A program made the position numbers and the translations under genes. Of a DNA stretch of 64,000 nucleotides, positions 8,379 to 17,553 are shown piece by piece; positions within the stretch are counted from its first letter, which is position 1, and each line of letters opens with the position of its first letter. The notes under the pieces are model-generated. The model was given only the letters and a program-made list of their open reading frames with translations, did not search any database and had not been told where the DNA came from. Source of the DNA: CAIKZY01 sp044374195 (lineage in GTDB: Bacteria > Actinomycetota > Actinomycetes > S36-B12); the NCBI GenBank assembly GCA_044374195.1, contig JBILOY010000001.1:62001-126000 (forward strand). Direction: 5' to 3'.

Positions 8379-9595
8379 CGACCCTCCGACACTTCGACAC
8401 CGGCGCCGAGATCCATGCCGAACCAGCGAGCAGCAGTGGCGACATCCTTGTCACCGCGACCGGAGAGATTGACGATGATCAGGCCGCCCGGGCCCATCTG
8501 CTTGCCCAGACGCATTGCGCCGGCCAGGCCGTGAGCTGTCTCGATCGCCGGAATGATGCCCTCGGTGCGGCAGAGCACTGCGAAGGCATCCATCGCCTCG
8601 GAGTCGGTGACCGACTCGTAGATCGCGCGACCGGTGTCGTGCAACCAGGCATGCTCGGGGCCAACGCCTGGGTAATCGAGGCCTGCACTAATCGAGTGTG
8701 ACTCGATGGTCTGACCCCACTGGTCTTGCATCACGTAGGTGCGTGCGCCGTGGAGCACGCCCGGTGAGCCCTGCGCGAATCGCGCCGCATGCTTGCCGGT
8801 CTCGATGCCTTGCCCGCCGGCCTCGTAGCCGCGCAGTTGCACCGAGGGATCGTCGATGAAGCCGCTGAACAGGCCCATGGCGTTCGAGCCACCGCCGACG
8901 CAGGCCGCGACGGCGTCGGGCAGACGCCCTTCAGCCTCGAGGATCTGCACGCGTGACTCGCGGCCGATGACCGAGTGGAAGTAACGCACCATCTCCGGGA
9001 AAGGCGCCGGGCCAGTAACCGTGCCCAGGCAGTAGTGCGTGTGCTCAACGGAGCTGACCCAGTCGCGCATGGCCTCGTTGATGGCATCTTTCAAAGTGCG
9101 CGAGCCCACGGTCACGGGAATGACCTCGGCCCCGAGCAGCCGCATTCGGGCGACATTCAGTGACTGGCGCTTGGTGTCGGCTTCGCCCATGTAGACCGTG
9201 CACTCAAGGCCCATCAATGCAGCAGCAGTTGCCGTGGCGACACCGTGCTGGCCTGCGCCAGTCTCGGCGATGACGCGAGTCTTGCCCATGCGCTTGGTGA
9301 GCAGCGCCTGACCGAGCACGTTGTTGATCTTGTGTGATCCAGTGTGATTGAGATCCTCACGCTTCAAGTACACCGTGGCCCCGCCGCACTCGGCACCGAA
9401 GCGACGAGCGAGGGTCAGCGGATTCGGGCGACCGGTGTAGTCGTGCTCAAGGCCGGCGAGCTCGGCACGAAATGACTCGTCAACGATGGCGGCGCGGAAC
9501 GCAGCATCGAGTTGATCAAGGGCCGCGGTCAGCGCTTCGGGAACGAAGCGTCCGCCGTATGGGCCGAAGTGGCCGGCGATATCGGTGACGGTCAT
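8375..9595 (-). CDS. trpB: Tryptophan synthase beta subunit
   Basis: PLP enzyme that condenses indole with serine. 406 residues. The PLP lysine is in HTGSHKINN (about residue 86), and the phosphate-binding loop GGGSNAMG is at about 231-238. The alpha-contact region GRPNPLT is near the N-terminus. It overlaps trpC upstream and trpA downstream by four bases each. Confidence 0.98.
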   Translation of the reverse strand: MTVTDIAGHFGPYGGRFVPEALTAALDQLDAAFRAAIVDESFRAELAGLEHDYTGRPNPLTLARRFGAECGGATVYLKREDLNHTGSHKINNVLGQALLTKRMGKTRVIAETGAGQHGVATATAAALMGLECTVYMGEADTKRQSLNVARMRLLGAEVIPVTVGSRTLKDAINEAMRDWVSSVEHTHYCLGTVTGPAPFPEMVRYFHSVIGRESRVQILEAEGRLPDAVAACVGGGSNAMGLFSGFIDDPSVQLRGYEAGGQGIETGKHAARFAQGSPGVLHGARTYVMQDQWGQTIESHSISAGLDYPGVGPEHAWLHDTGRAIYESVTDSEAMDAFAVLCRTEGIIPAIETAHGLAGAMRLGKQMGPGGLIIVNLSGRGDKDVATAARWFGMDLGAGVEVSEGR

Positions 9596-10380
9596 GAAGA
9601 CTCCCCTGCGCTAATCAGTGCTGCGACCGCTTCGCGCGGATTACCGTCCTTGACCAGGCTCTCGCCGACGAGAACAGCGTCAGCGCCCAGTGATGCGTAG
9701 TACCGAACATCATCGCCATCGCGCACGCCCGACTCGGCGACCTTGATGCAGGTGCTCGGGATGAGCGGTGCGAGTCGCTCGAAGGTTGATCGATCGACCT
9801 CGAGGGTCTTCAGGTTGCGCGCATTGACTCCGATGATGGTGGCGCCGGCTGCAACGGCGCGCTCGGTCTCGGCCTCGTCATGCACCTCGACCAGCACGCT
9901 CAGGCCCAGTGACTCGGCGAGGGCGAGCATCGACACGAGTTCGTCCTGGGTGAGCGCGGCGACGATGAGAAGGATGAGGTCAGCGCCGTGGGCCTTCGCC
10001 TCGAAGATCTGGTACTCGCTGACCATGAAATCCTTGCGAAGAACTGCGATGCCTACGCGTGCGCGCACCGCATCAAGATCGGCCAGGCTCCCGTTGAAAC
10101 GGCGCTCCTCGGTGAGCACGCTGATGACCGAGGCTCCGCCCGCCTCGTAGTCGGCGGCGAGGGCGGCAGGGTCGGCGATGGGCGCGAGATCGCCCTTACT
10201 CGGGCTGGTGCGCTTGACCTCAGCGATCACGCTCATGCCAGGGCGCCGCAAAATGGCCGCGACATCGCGTGCCGGGGCAGCTGTGGCAGCCAGTGCCATG
10301 ACCTCATCAAGGCTCAATTGCCCCTCGCGCTGAGCGACATCTAGGCGCACACCGGCGCAGATATCGTCGAGAACGGTCAT
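9592..10380 (-). CDS. trpC: Indole-3-glycerol phosphate synthase
   Basis: 262 residues; converts CdRP to indole-3-glycerol phosphate. The catalytic segment VIAEVKRTSPSKG is at 51-63, with later barrel motifs VLRKDFM and GVNARNLKTLEVD. It is not fused to TrpF, and no trpF is seen in the window, which fits use of the PriA isomerase encoded at 16.7 kb. It heads the trpCBA block. Confidence 0.97.
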   Translation of the reverse strand: MTVLDDICAGVRLDVAQREGQLSLDEVMALAATAAPARDVAAILRRPGMSVIAEVKRTSPSKGDLAPIADPAALAADYEAGGASVISVLTEERRFNGSLADLDAVRARVGIAVLRKDFMVSEYQIFEAKAHGADLILLIVAALTQDELVSMLALAESLGLSVLVEVHDEAETERAVAAGATIIGVNARNLKTLEVDRSTFERLAPLIPSTCIKVAESGVRDGDDVRYYASLGADAVLVGESLVKDGNPREAVAALISAGESS

Positions 10381-10417
10381 GGGTTAAGGGTATCTGCCGC
10401 GAGTGAGGCTGCCTGTC

Positions 10418-10465
10418 GGCGGTACGAGCGGCGAGTACCGCACAAGAGTTGGCGGTACGAGCGGC
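10418..10465. repeat. Two 15-bp direct repeats with a hairpin between them
   Basis: GGCGGTACGAGCGGC occurs at 10418-10432 and again at 10451-10465, ending next to the stop codon of the DUF2752 gene. Between and across them GTACCGC (10435-10441) pairs with GCGGTAC (10452-10458), giving a 7-bp stem with a 10-base loop. It could be a weak terminator before trpC. Confidence 0.45.
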
Positions 10466-10933
10466 TCAGGCGGCAGCGTCGAGATACGGCACGAAGTTGC
10501 GAACGACGCCGAAGGCGAGGATCACCACGAGCGCGATGATCATTGCGCGATTGCGAAGGCGGAATGTGCGCAGACTCACAGCCGGGCTGACACCGCGCCA
10601 GGCACGCATGACCCAGCGGATCCACAGCACGATGACGAACGGCACCGCGATCAGGAGCAGGAGGTTGTGATTGGCCGCGCCGGCGATATCGCCGTGGGTC
10701 AGGGCGTATAGCCCCCTCATGCACCCGCACCCAGGGCAATCGATGCCGAACAGGGCGCTCGTCGGGCACAGCGGGTAATGGCCGGGCTCATTGGGGTCGA
10801 CGGCGAACAGGTAGCCGAGAGCACCCACGCTGATCGCACCGGTGAGCAGTGGCGCGACAAGGCGACGCCCCCGCGAACGGGTATCGACCCGCTCCGCGGT
10901 CACGATGGCATCGGGGGCCAGTTGCGTGCTCAC
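10466..10933 (-). CDS. DUF2752 family membrane protein
   Basis: 155 residues with about three membrane helices and the family's cysteine motif GIDCPGCGCMRGL at 63-75. Function unknown; the Cys cluster could bind metal or take part in redox chemistry. It lies just downstream of the histidine kinase gene (nine-base gap), so it may be controlled by or co-expressed with the two-component system. Confidence 0.85.
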   Translation of the reverse strand: MSTQLAPDAIVTAERVDTRSRGRRLVAPLLTGAISVGALGYLFAVDPNEPGHYPLCPTSALFGIDCPGCGCMRGLYALTHGDIAGAANHNLLLLIAVPFVIVLWIRWVMRAWRGVSPAVSLRTFRLRNRAMIIALVVILAFGVVRNFVPYLDAAA

Positions 10934-10942
10934 GTGAGCAGA

Positions 10943-12319
10943 CTACGTTGCCGCCGGCAGGCGCACCGTGAATCGGGCACCTCCCTCGGGGGCGGTACCT
11001 GCCTCGGCGGAGCCACCGAGTCCACCGGCGAGCTTGCCGACCAGTGCCAGGCCTAGCCCGGTTCCGACGGGGCGCACCCCGCGGTAACGCTCATGCAAGA
11101 CGCCCGGCTCGAAGGCCACCGCCACGTCGTCATCGGTCAAGCCTGGGCCGCTATCGCGCACTTCGAGGATGACGTCAACGCCGTCAGGGCGTGCTGCCAG
11201 GACGATGACCGAGCCCGCGGGCGATACGCGCAGGGCATTCTCGGCGAGATTGTCGAGGATCTGACGCGCGCGCATCGGATCAGTCGTGACGATGAGTGGG
11301 TGCTCGGGGCGTTCAACTCGTAGTTCGACGTCGTGCTTTGCAGCGCGATCAGCCCACACCAGAGCGGCGTCGGCCAGGAGCTCGTCGATATCGGTTGCGA
11401 CCGGGTTCACTCGGAAGTCGACAGCGCCAAGGCGCGCGAGATCGAGCAGATCACTGACGAGCCGGTCGAGGCGTTCCGCCTCGGCCACGACAGTCTGGGC
11501 CGTGCGTTCGACATCCTCGGCGGGCACCACGCCATCGGCCATCGCCTCGGCGTAGCCCTTCACTGCAGTCAGCGGCGTGCGCAACTCATGCGACACCGAG
11601 AGCAGGAAGTCGCGCTGACGCCCTTCGGAGACCGACAGGGCAGCGCTGAGTCGATTGAGCGACACGGCGATGTCGGCGATCTCCTGCGGGCCTTCGGGCT
11701 CAAGTCGAACATCGCGAGAGCCCTTCGCCATCTCATTGGCTGCGTCACGTGCTGCACGCAGCGGCCGAGTGAGCCTGCGTGCAGCCACGTAGCCGATCGG
11801 AATCGCGATCAGCAGGCCGAGGATCAACGCGATCACGACTCTGCGGATCACATCGATCGCGGTGACTCCGACAACTGAGACCGGCTGCTCGAGCACGACG
11901 GCCATGCCAATGCCGAAGGGTCGTGCCTCGACGAGCACCTCGCCATCGGCGGTACGACCCTCGGTGGTGACAGGCAAGCCGGCAAGCACGCGATCAACCT
12001 GCTGGCGCGTCATGCCGGGAACTTCTGAGACACCGCTCATGACGATGTAGCCGGTGACATCTTCGGCTTGCAAGGTCTCGGCAAGCGGGCCCGGCAGCGG
12101 TGCGTTGCGTCCTCCCACGAACGAGTCGCGTTCCAGCGCAGACACCGTGAGATCGGCGAGCCGCGCCAGTGAATTGTGCGCCTGGGTCAGCGCAGTCGAG
12201 CGCACCAGCGGATACGAGATCATGCCGGCGATCACGATCGCGAGCGCTGCGATCGCGCTCGTCATCAGCACCGTGCGGGTGACGATGCTCTGTCGATCAG
12301 CGATGGCCTCAGGAGTCAT
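10943..12319 (-). CDS. Sensor histidine kinase
   Basis: 458 residues. Membrane helix at about 15-36, an extracytoplasmic sensor region of about 120 residues, a second helix at about 160-183, HAMP, then HisKA with the phospho-accepting His in SVSHELRTPLTAVKGY (about 242), and a HATPase_c domain with the N box NLAENAL, G1 DSGPGLTD and G2 GTGLGLAL. It overlaps the response regulator by four bases (ATGA). The signal is unknown. The pair sits inside the his/trp region but shows no obvious link to amino-acid synthesis. Confidence 0.93.
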   Translation of the reverse strand: MTPEAIADRQSIVTRTVLMTSAIAALAIVIAGMISYPLVRSTALTQAHNSLARLADLTVSALERDSFVGGRNAPLPGPLAETLQAEDVTGYIVMSGVSEVPGMTRQQVDRVLAGLPVTTEGRTADGEVLVEARPFGIGMAVVLEQPVSVVGVTAIDVIRRVVIALILGLLIAIPIGYVAARRLTRPLRAARDAANEMAKGSRDVRLEPEGPQEIADIAVSLNRLSAALSVSEGRQRDFLLSVSHELRTPLTAVKGYAEAMADGVVPAEDVERTAQTVVAEAERLDRLVSDLLDLARLGAVDFRVNPVATDIDELLADAALVWADRAAKHDVELRVERPEHPLIVTTDPMRARQILDNLAENALRVSPAGSVIVLAARPDGVDVILEVRDSGPGLTDDDVAVAFEPGVLHERYRGVRPVGTGLGLALVGKLAGGLGGSAEAGTAPEGGARFTVRLPAAT

Positions 12320-13014
12320 GACGAGAGATCAGTGGAAAGTTCCGCGGAGTAGCCCACGCCACGCACCGTGCGGATCGGACTGTGATCGCCGAGCTTCGAG
12401 CGCACCTGCGCGACATGCACATCAACAGTGCGCGTGCCGACAACAGCCGCATAGCCCCACACCTCAGCAAGAAGTTGCTCGCGCGAGTACACGCGGCCGG
12501 GGTTGCTCATCAGGTGAGCGAGTAGATCGAACTCGGTGGCAGTGAAATCCAGTGGCTCGCCTGCAACAGACGCCCGTCGGGTGACCTGATCGAGGGAGAT
12601 TTCTCCCAGCACCAGCGGGCCCTCGCCCATCTGAGCACGGTTGGCGCGGCGCACCACCGACTTCACACGCGCAACGATCTCGCGCGGACTGAACGGCTTG
12701 GTGACGTAATCATCGGCCCCGAGCTCGAGCCCGAGCACACGATCGACTTCGTCGTCGCGGGCAGTGCAGAACAGCACTGGCACCCAGTCGTTGTCGGCGC
12801 GCAACTGGCGGCACACCTCGGTGCCATCGATACCGGGCAGGCCTACGTCGAGGATGATTGCGACGGGGTGGAGGTTTCGTGCGGCAGCGAGACCGGCAAC
12901 GCCATCGGACTCGACATGAACGCCGAAGCCCTCGCGCGAGAGATACATGCGCAGCAGGTCAGAGATCGATCGCTCGTCCTCGACTACGAGCACGAGCCCC
13001 TTGACGGATTCCAC
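12316..13014 (-). CDS. OmpR/PhoB-family response regulator
   Basis: 232 residues. Receiver domain with acidic pocket VEDE (11-14) and phospho-acceptor Asp56 (ILDVGLPGIDG), conserved switch residues and the final Lys in YVTKPFSPRE; then a winged-helix DNA-binding domain at about 135-227. GTG start with AAGGTGG ahead. First gene of the regulator-kinase-DUF2752 unit. Confidence 0.94.
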   Translation of the reverse strand: MESVKGLVLVVEDERSISDLLRMYLSREGFGVHVESDGVAGLAAARNLHPVAIILDVGLPGIDGTEVCRQLRADNDWVPVLFCTARDDEVDRVLGLELGADDYVTKPFSPREIVARVKSVVRRANRAQMGEGPLVLGEISLDQVTRRASVAGEPLDFTATEFDLLAHLMSNPGRVYSREQLLAEVWGYAAVVGTRTVDVHVAQVRSKLGDHSPIRTVRGVGYSAELSTDLSS

Positions 13015-13137
13015 AGTCCCACCTTGTCATGGAAATGCGAGTGGGCGCACGCCACGTGGGCGGGTAAGGGTCAAGGAAGTGTTCGGCGCAGGTAAGGATT
13101 CGCCGCGAGCTGGGCGATCTATGCGGTCGATCAACGA

Positions 13138-13353
13138 TCAGACGTGCGCGGGGGTCTTCTTCCCCAGGCCGGCCATCGCCATGACCTTGCCGACTACTGC
13201 CCCAAGGACCAACACGCCAGCGCCGACCCAGAACATGACCCAGTTGGCCAACATGACACCCAAGGTGCCGAGGATGAACGCGATCGTCGTGAACACGACG
13301 ACAGTCCAGGCGGCGGGGGTGTTTCCGTGATCTTCATGATGCTCAGTGGTCAT
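13138..13353 (-). CDS. HGxxPAAW family small membrane protein
   Basis: 71 residues with two hydrophobic helices. The defining motif HGNTPAAW is at residues 9-16, after a His/Asp/Glu-rich start. This actinobacterial family is usually found between trpE (or the Trp-associated membrane protein) and trpC, as here. Function unknown. Confidence 0.88.
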   Translation of the reverse strand: MTTEHHEDHGNTPAAWTVVVFTTIAFILGTLGVMLANWVMFWVGAGVLVLGAVVGKVMAMAGLGKKTPAHV

Positions 13354-13437
13354 GGCGCCATCTAATCAGATCACCCGAGTCCAACCGTTGCCACGAGGTG
13401 CGAGGCATGGGTCACATGAACTCGTCACATGACCGGC

Positions 13438-13998
13438 TCACCTGTCGAGGGTCGGATCCAGCCCCTCATCGAGGGCCTGCCAGTCGCTGAGTTGGCGTGG
13501 GTTCGCACGGTCGTACTTGCGACCTAATCCAGGCCAGGTGCGCCCCTGGGCGCAGGTCAACGCTCCTGCCACCAGCACGAGTACGGAGCCCAGCAGGGTG
13601 GGGATCCACCACCAGGTGATCGAGTAGTCGCCGAGATCGGTCAGGGTCTCCCCCACACGCGACTCGGTTGCCGTCTTGACCAGCCCGGACGAGGCGAATG
13701 CGAACGAGGCCGAGGCCACCAGCGAGCCCGCCCCGGCAATCGCAACAATCGCCCCGACGATCACCCGGCCCCAGGTGCGAGTCGCGATGATGCCGGCAAT
13801 GCCGGCGGCGGCGATCCAGCCGGCCATCGCGGCCAAGGATGCAATGGAGCTACCGCTGAGTTCTACATCGCTGGAAGCCGGGCCACCTGTCACTAACGGG
13901 ACCGCCACCGTGGCCCACGTCATTGAATAGCCGACCAAAAGCAAAGCCGCGCCGGCGATCAACGCGACAAGCGCATTCCTATACATGCGCGGCATCAT
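13438..13998 (-). CDS. Trp biosynthesis-associated membrane protein (TIGR02234 type)
   Basis: 186 residues with four membrane helices, a C-terminal cytoplasmic tail and the position characteristic of the family, immediately after trpE. The frame is open further upstream inside trpE; the ATG at 13998 (or the next one at 13995, or 13986) is chosen because it overlaps the trpE stop region and gives the expected N-terminus MYRNALVALIAGA. Proposed but unproven role in tryptophan metabolism. Confidence 0.85.
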   Translation of the reverse strand: MMPRMYRNALVALIAGAALLLVGYSMTWATVAVPLVTGGPASSDVELSGSSIASLAAMAGWIAAAGIAGIIATRTWGRVIVGAIVAIAGAGSLVASASFAFASSGLVKTATESRVGETLTDLGDYSITWWWIPTLLGSVLVLVAGALTCAQGRTWPGLGRKYDRANPRQLSDWQALDEGLDPTLDR

Positions 13999-15571
13999 GA
14001 CTCCGATTCCGACTTGGTTGCATCGTGGCCGCGATGGCCACTGCACGCAGCACTGCCGCCGCCTTGTTCGCGCATTCGGCCGCCTCGCTCTCGGGAACCG
14101 AATCAAGGACGATGCCCGCGCCCGCCTGCACGTAGGCGACGCCACTCTTCAGAACCGCCGTGCGAATCGCAATGGCCATGTCAACGTTGCCGGCGAAGTC
14201 GAAGTAGCCGACGCAGCCGCCATACAGATTGCGGCGCAGTGGCTCGAGCTCGTCGATGATCTCCATTGCACGCGGCTTGGGCGCGCCCGACAGCGTGCCA
14301 GCAGGGAAGGTCGCGGCCAGCGCGTCGTAGGCGGAGTGCGATGACTCGAGGGTGCCCGTAACAGTCGACACCAGGTGCATCACATGCGAGTAGCGCTCGA
14401 CCTGCATGAACTCCACGACATTCACGGTGCCCGGTGCGCAGACTCGACCGATGTCATTGCGCGCGAGATCGACGAGCATCAGGTGCTCGGCACGCTCCTT
14501 CTCATCGGCAAGCATGTCTTCGGCCAGTGCCGCGTCATCCTCGACTGATGCGCCGCGCGGGCGCGTGCCCGCGATCGGATGCACGACAACGTGTGCGCTG
14601 CGCACGGTGACGAGCGCCTCGGGCGATGAGCCGACGATCTCAAAGGCGACGTCATCCGACAGGCGCCCCGATGCCTCATCGGCAGCGACGCGATCGTCGA
14701 CCGGCAGGCGCAGCAAGTACATGTAGGGGCTTGGATTCGTCGTGCGCAGGATCCGATAGACGTCGAGCGCAGGCGCTGGGCACGGGGTGCTAAATCGCTG
14801 CGAGAGCACGATCTGGAAGGCATCACCTGCGCGGATGTACTCCTTGGCCGTGTCGACCGCAGCGAGGTAATCGGCCGGCACAGTCGAGGCGGTGACGACT
14901 GGAACCGCGGAACCGTCAAATGACACGACAGTTGCCGGCGCCGCAGCACCCAGCGCTGCTTCCATCGCATCGAGTCGGGTCACGGCATCAGCCCATGCTG
15001 CATCGACATTCGCATCGGAGTCGTCGTAGTTGATCGCATTGGCGATCAGCATGATCGATCCATCAGCGTGATCGACGACGGCGAGATCTGTCGCAAGCAG
15101 AAATGACATATCGGGGATGCCTAGCTCATCGGGGTTTGCATCAGGGATTCGCTCCCAACTGCGCACGGTGTCATAGGCCAGGTAACCGACCATGCCTCCG
15201 GTCAACGGGGGCAGACCCTCGATCGGCTGCGTATGCAGCAGGTCGATCGCATCACGCAGCACCTCGACCGGAACATCACCTTCGGGAACGCCATGCGGTG
15301 CACGACCGAGCCACACGGCACGACCATCGCGTTCGGTGAGCATTGCCGCGCATCGCACGCCGATGAACGAGTAGCGCGACCACGAACGCCCCTGCTCCGC
15401 TGACTCGAGCAGGAAGGTGCCCGCCCGGTCACCGCACAGTGTGCGAAATAGCCCGATCGCGCTCTGCCCATCAGCGAGCAGTCGGCGCACGACTGGAATG
15501 ACGCGACGCGATGTGGCAAGCGAGCGAAACTCGGGAAGTGCAGGAGTCACGACTCCCATGGGAACGGTCAC
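13979..15571 (-). CDS. trpE: Anthranilate synthase component I
   Basis: 530 residues. Converts chorismate and ammonia to anthranilate, with TrpG supplying glutamine-derived ammonia. The chorismate-binding domain includes AFQIVLSQRF, IAGTRPRGAS and the C-terminal GTLSGAPKPRAMEIIDELE. The N-terminal regulatory region that binds tryptophan is present. It overlaps hisI by four bases at its start, so trp and his genes form one unit. trpG and trpD are not in the window. Confidence 0.96.
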   Translation of the reverse strand: MTVPMGVVTPALPEFRSLATSRRVIPVVRRLLADGQSAIGLFRTLCGDRAGTFLLESAEQGRSWSRYSFIGVRCAAMLTERDGRAVWLGRAPHGVPEGDVPVEVLRDAIDLLHTQPIEGLPPLTGGMVGYLAYDTVRSWERIPDANPDELGIPDMSFLLATDLAVVDHADGSIMLIANAINYDDSDANVDAAWADAVTRLDAMEAALGAAAPATVVSFDGSAVPVVTASTVPADYLAAVDTAKEYIRAGDAFQIVLSQRFSTPCPAPALDVYRILRTTNPSPYMYLLRLPVDDRVAADEASGRLSDDVAFEIVGSSPEALVTVRSAHVVVHPIAGTRPRGASVEDDAALAEDMLADEKERAEHLMLVDLARNDIGRVCAPGTVNVVEFMQVERYSHVMHLVSTVTGTLESSHSAYDALAATFPAGTLSGAPKPRAMEIIDELEPLRRNLYGGCVGYFDFAGNVDMAIAIRTAVLKSGVAYVQAGAGIVLDSVPESEAAECANKAAAVLRAVAIAATMQPSRNRSHDAAHV

Positions 15572-15909
15572 TGGCCCGCAATCGTCAGCGAGATGGCGTC
15601 GAAGCAGGTGCGGTCACCGGTGTGGCAGGCGCCGCCGGTCTGATCGACCAGGAGAAGAAGCGTGTCGCCATCACAGTCGAGGCGCACCTCGCGCACGAAC
15701 TGACGGTTGCCTGAGGTCAGGCCCTTGACCCACTGCTCCCCGCGGCTGCGGGAGAAATACGTGGCCTCACCGGTGGCCAGGGTGCGCTCGAGTGCAGCTC
15801 GATCCATCCACGCCATCATCAGCACCTCATGGGTATCCCACTGCTGGGCAATAGCAGGCACGAGGCCTTGCTCGTTGAAGTTCACCCGGGCGATGAAGTC
15901 TTGGGACAT
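15568..15909 (-). CDS. hisI: Phosphoribosyl-AMP cyclohydrolase
   Basis: 113 residues; opens the purine ring of PR-AMP in histidine synthesis. It carries the zinc/Mg-binding region CDGDTLLLLVDQTGGACHTG with following Cys, and the segment SRGEQWVKGLTSGNRQ. It lacks the HisE pyrophosphohydrolase domain, so hisE must be elsewhere. Starts 45 bases after hisF. Confidence 0.95.
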   Translation of the reverse strand: MSQDFIARVNFNEQGLVPAIAQQWDTHEVLMMAWMDRAALERTLATGEATYFSRSRGEQWVKGLTSGNRQFVREVRLDCDGDTLLLLVDQTGGACHTGDRTCFDAISLTIAGQ

Positions 15910-15954
15910 GAGGACATTCTGCCGCCTGACGGCAAAGAGGCTGCCCTCGCCTCG

Positions 15955-16728
15955 CTACAGCCGCACTGGCAAGCCCGAAGCGGCGAGTTCGCCCTTGACC
16001 TCGGCGATCGACAGCGTGCCGAAGTGGAAGATGCTCGCGGCGAGCACCGCATCAGCCCCGGCGCGCACGGCGGGTGCGAAGTCGCCGAGCTTGCCCGCGC
16101 CGCCGCTGGCGATCAGGGGCACCGAGATCTCCCGGCGGACCAGCTCGATCAGCTCGATGTCATACCCGGCCTTGGTGCCATCGGCGTCCATGGAGTTCAG
16201 CAGAATCTCGCCGGCGCCATGAGCCGTGCCGTCAATGGCCCACTGCACGGCATCGATGCCGGTGCTCTGCCTGCCGCCGTGAGTCGTGACCTCGAAGCCG
16301 CTCTGGGTGACAACACCGGGCGGGCAGCGCCGCGCATCAACGGAAAGCACCACGCATTGCGAACCGAAGCGATCAGCAGCCTCGCGCAGCAGCAGCGGGT
16401 TCGCGATGGCGGCGGTGTTCACGCTCACCTTGTCAGCGCCTGCGCGAAGCAGTCGATTGAAGTCCTCGACCTCACGGACTCCCCCGCCGACGGTCAGCGG
16501 AATGAAGACGGTCTCGGCCGTTCGTGAGACGACGTCATACGTCGTCGAGCGATCAGAGCTGGAAGCAGTGATGTCGAGGAACACGAGTTCATCCGCGCCG
16601 GCGAGGCCGTAGGCCGTCGCAAGTTCGACGGGATCGCCAGCATCGCGAAGCTCAGTGAAGTTCACGCCCTTGACGACGCGACCTGCGTCGACATCAAGGC
16701 ACGGGATGACTCGGACAGCGAGACTCAC
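15955..16728 (-). CDS. hisF: Imidazole glycerol phosphate synthase, cyclase subunit
   Basis: 257-residue TIM barrel that uses HisH-derived ammonia to make IGP and AICAR. The catalytic Asp12 is in IPCLDVDAGRVVKG and the second Asp in VLSVDARR (about 130). Phosphate-binding glycines are visible (TVGGGVR, ASGGAG). It overlaps priA by four bases. HisH, its partner, is two genes upstream. Confidence 0.97.
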   Translation of the reverse strand: MSLAVRVIPCLDVDAGRVVKGVNFTELRDAGDPVELATAYGLAGADELVFLDITASSSDRSTTYDVVSRTAETVFIPLTVGGGVREVEDFNRLLRAGADKVSVNTAAIANPLLLREAADRFGSQCVVLSVDARRCPPGVVTQSGFEVTTHGGRQSTGIDAVQWAIDGTAHGAGEILLNSMDADGTKAGYDIELIELVRREISVPLIASGGAGKLGDFAPAVRAGADAVLAASIFHFGTLSIAEVKGELAASGLPVRL

Positions 16729-17501
16729 GGCTGCGGAGGGCCCCAGGTGTACGGATCAAAGCGCGGCTCGATGGCAGCGATCGCCTCGACCAGCGTGAAG
16801 GCTCCGTCATAGAGCGCACGACCCACGATCGCGCCCTCGATGCCCTGCGGCACCATCTCCGCGAGCTTGTGCAAATCTTCCAGCTTGGAGATTCCGCCCG
16901 AGGCAACAACCGGCTTCGAGGTGCGAGCGCAGACATCGCGCAGCAGGTGCAGGTTCGGCCCGTGCATTGTGCCGTCCTTGTTGACGTCGGTCACGACGTA
17001 ACGTGCGCAGCCGGCAGCATCGAGACGCTCGAGGGTCTCCCAGAGATCTCCGCCGTCTTGAGTCCAGCCGCGTGCCGAAAGAGTCGTGCCGCGAACGTCG
17101 AGGCCAACAGCGATCTGCTCGCCGTGCTCGCGAATGACCTTCTCGGTCCATTCCGGATCCTCGAGGGCCGCAGTGCCCAGGTTCACGCGTGTGCAACCGG
17201 TGGCCAGTGCCGCCTTGAGCGACTCGTCATCGCGAATGCCGCCAGACAGCTCAACGCGCACGTGATGACGAACATCGCTCACGACCTGCTTGAGCAGGCC
17301 GGCATTGCTGCCACGGCCGAAGGCGGCGTCAAGATCGACGAGGTGGATCCAGGTTGCGCCTTGCTCGACCCAGGCACGGGCGGCATCTATCGGCGAACCG
17401 TAGGACTTCTCACTGCCGGCCTTGCCCTGGACAAGGCGCACGGCCTTGCCATCAGCAACGTCAACAGCGGGCAGGAGCTCGAGCATGGGGGGCTTAGTCA
17501 C
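16725..17501 (-). CDS. priA: ProFAR isomerase, probably bifunctional PriA (HisA/TrpF)
   Basis: 258-residue barrel. Catalytic Asp14 (LLPAVDVADGKAVRL) and the second Asp in VVTDVNKDGTMHGPN (about 170) are present. In actinobacteria without trpF, PriA isomerises both the histidine intermediate ProFAR and the tryptophan intermediate PRA. No trpF is found with the trp genes here, so dual function is likely; HisA-only activity cannot be excluded from sequence. Confidence 0.93.
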   Translation of the reverse strand: MTKPPMLELLPAVDVADGKAVRLVQGKAGSEKSYGSPIDAARAWVEQGATWIHLVDLDAAFGRGSNAGLLKQVVSDVRHHVRVELSGGIRDDESLKAALATGCTRVNLGTAALEDPEWTEKVIREHGEQIAVGLDVRGTTLSARGWTQDGGDLWETLERLDAAGCARYVVTDVNKDGTMHGPNLHLLRDVCARTSKPVVASGGISKLEDLHKLAEMVPQGIEGAIVGRALYDGAFTLVEAIAAIEPRFDPYTWGPPQP

Positions 17502-17553
17502 GTTGCCAACCTTATGGCGTCAAAGATTGTGCGAGGCCGCCTGGTCAGCTCTC

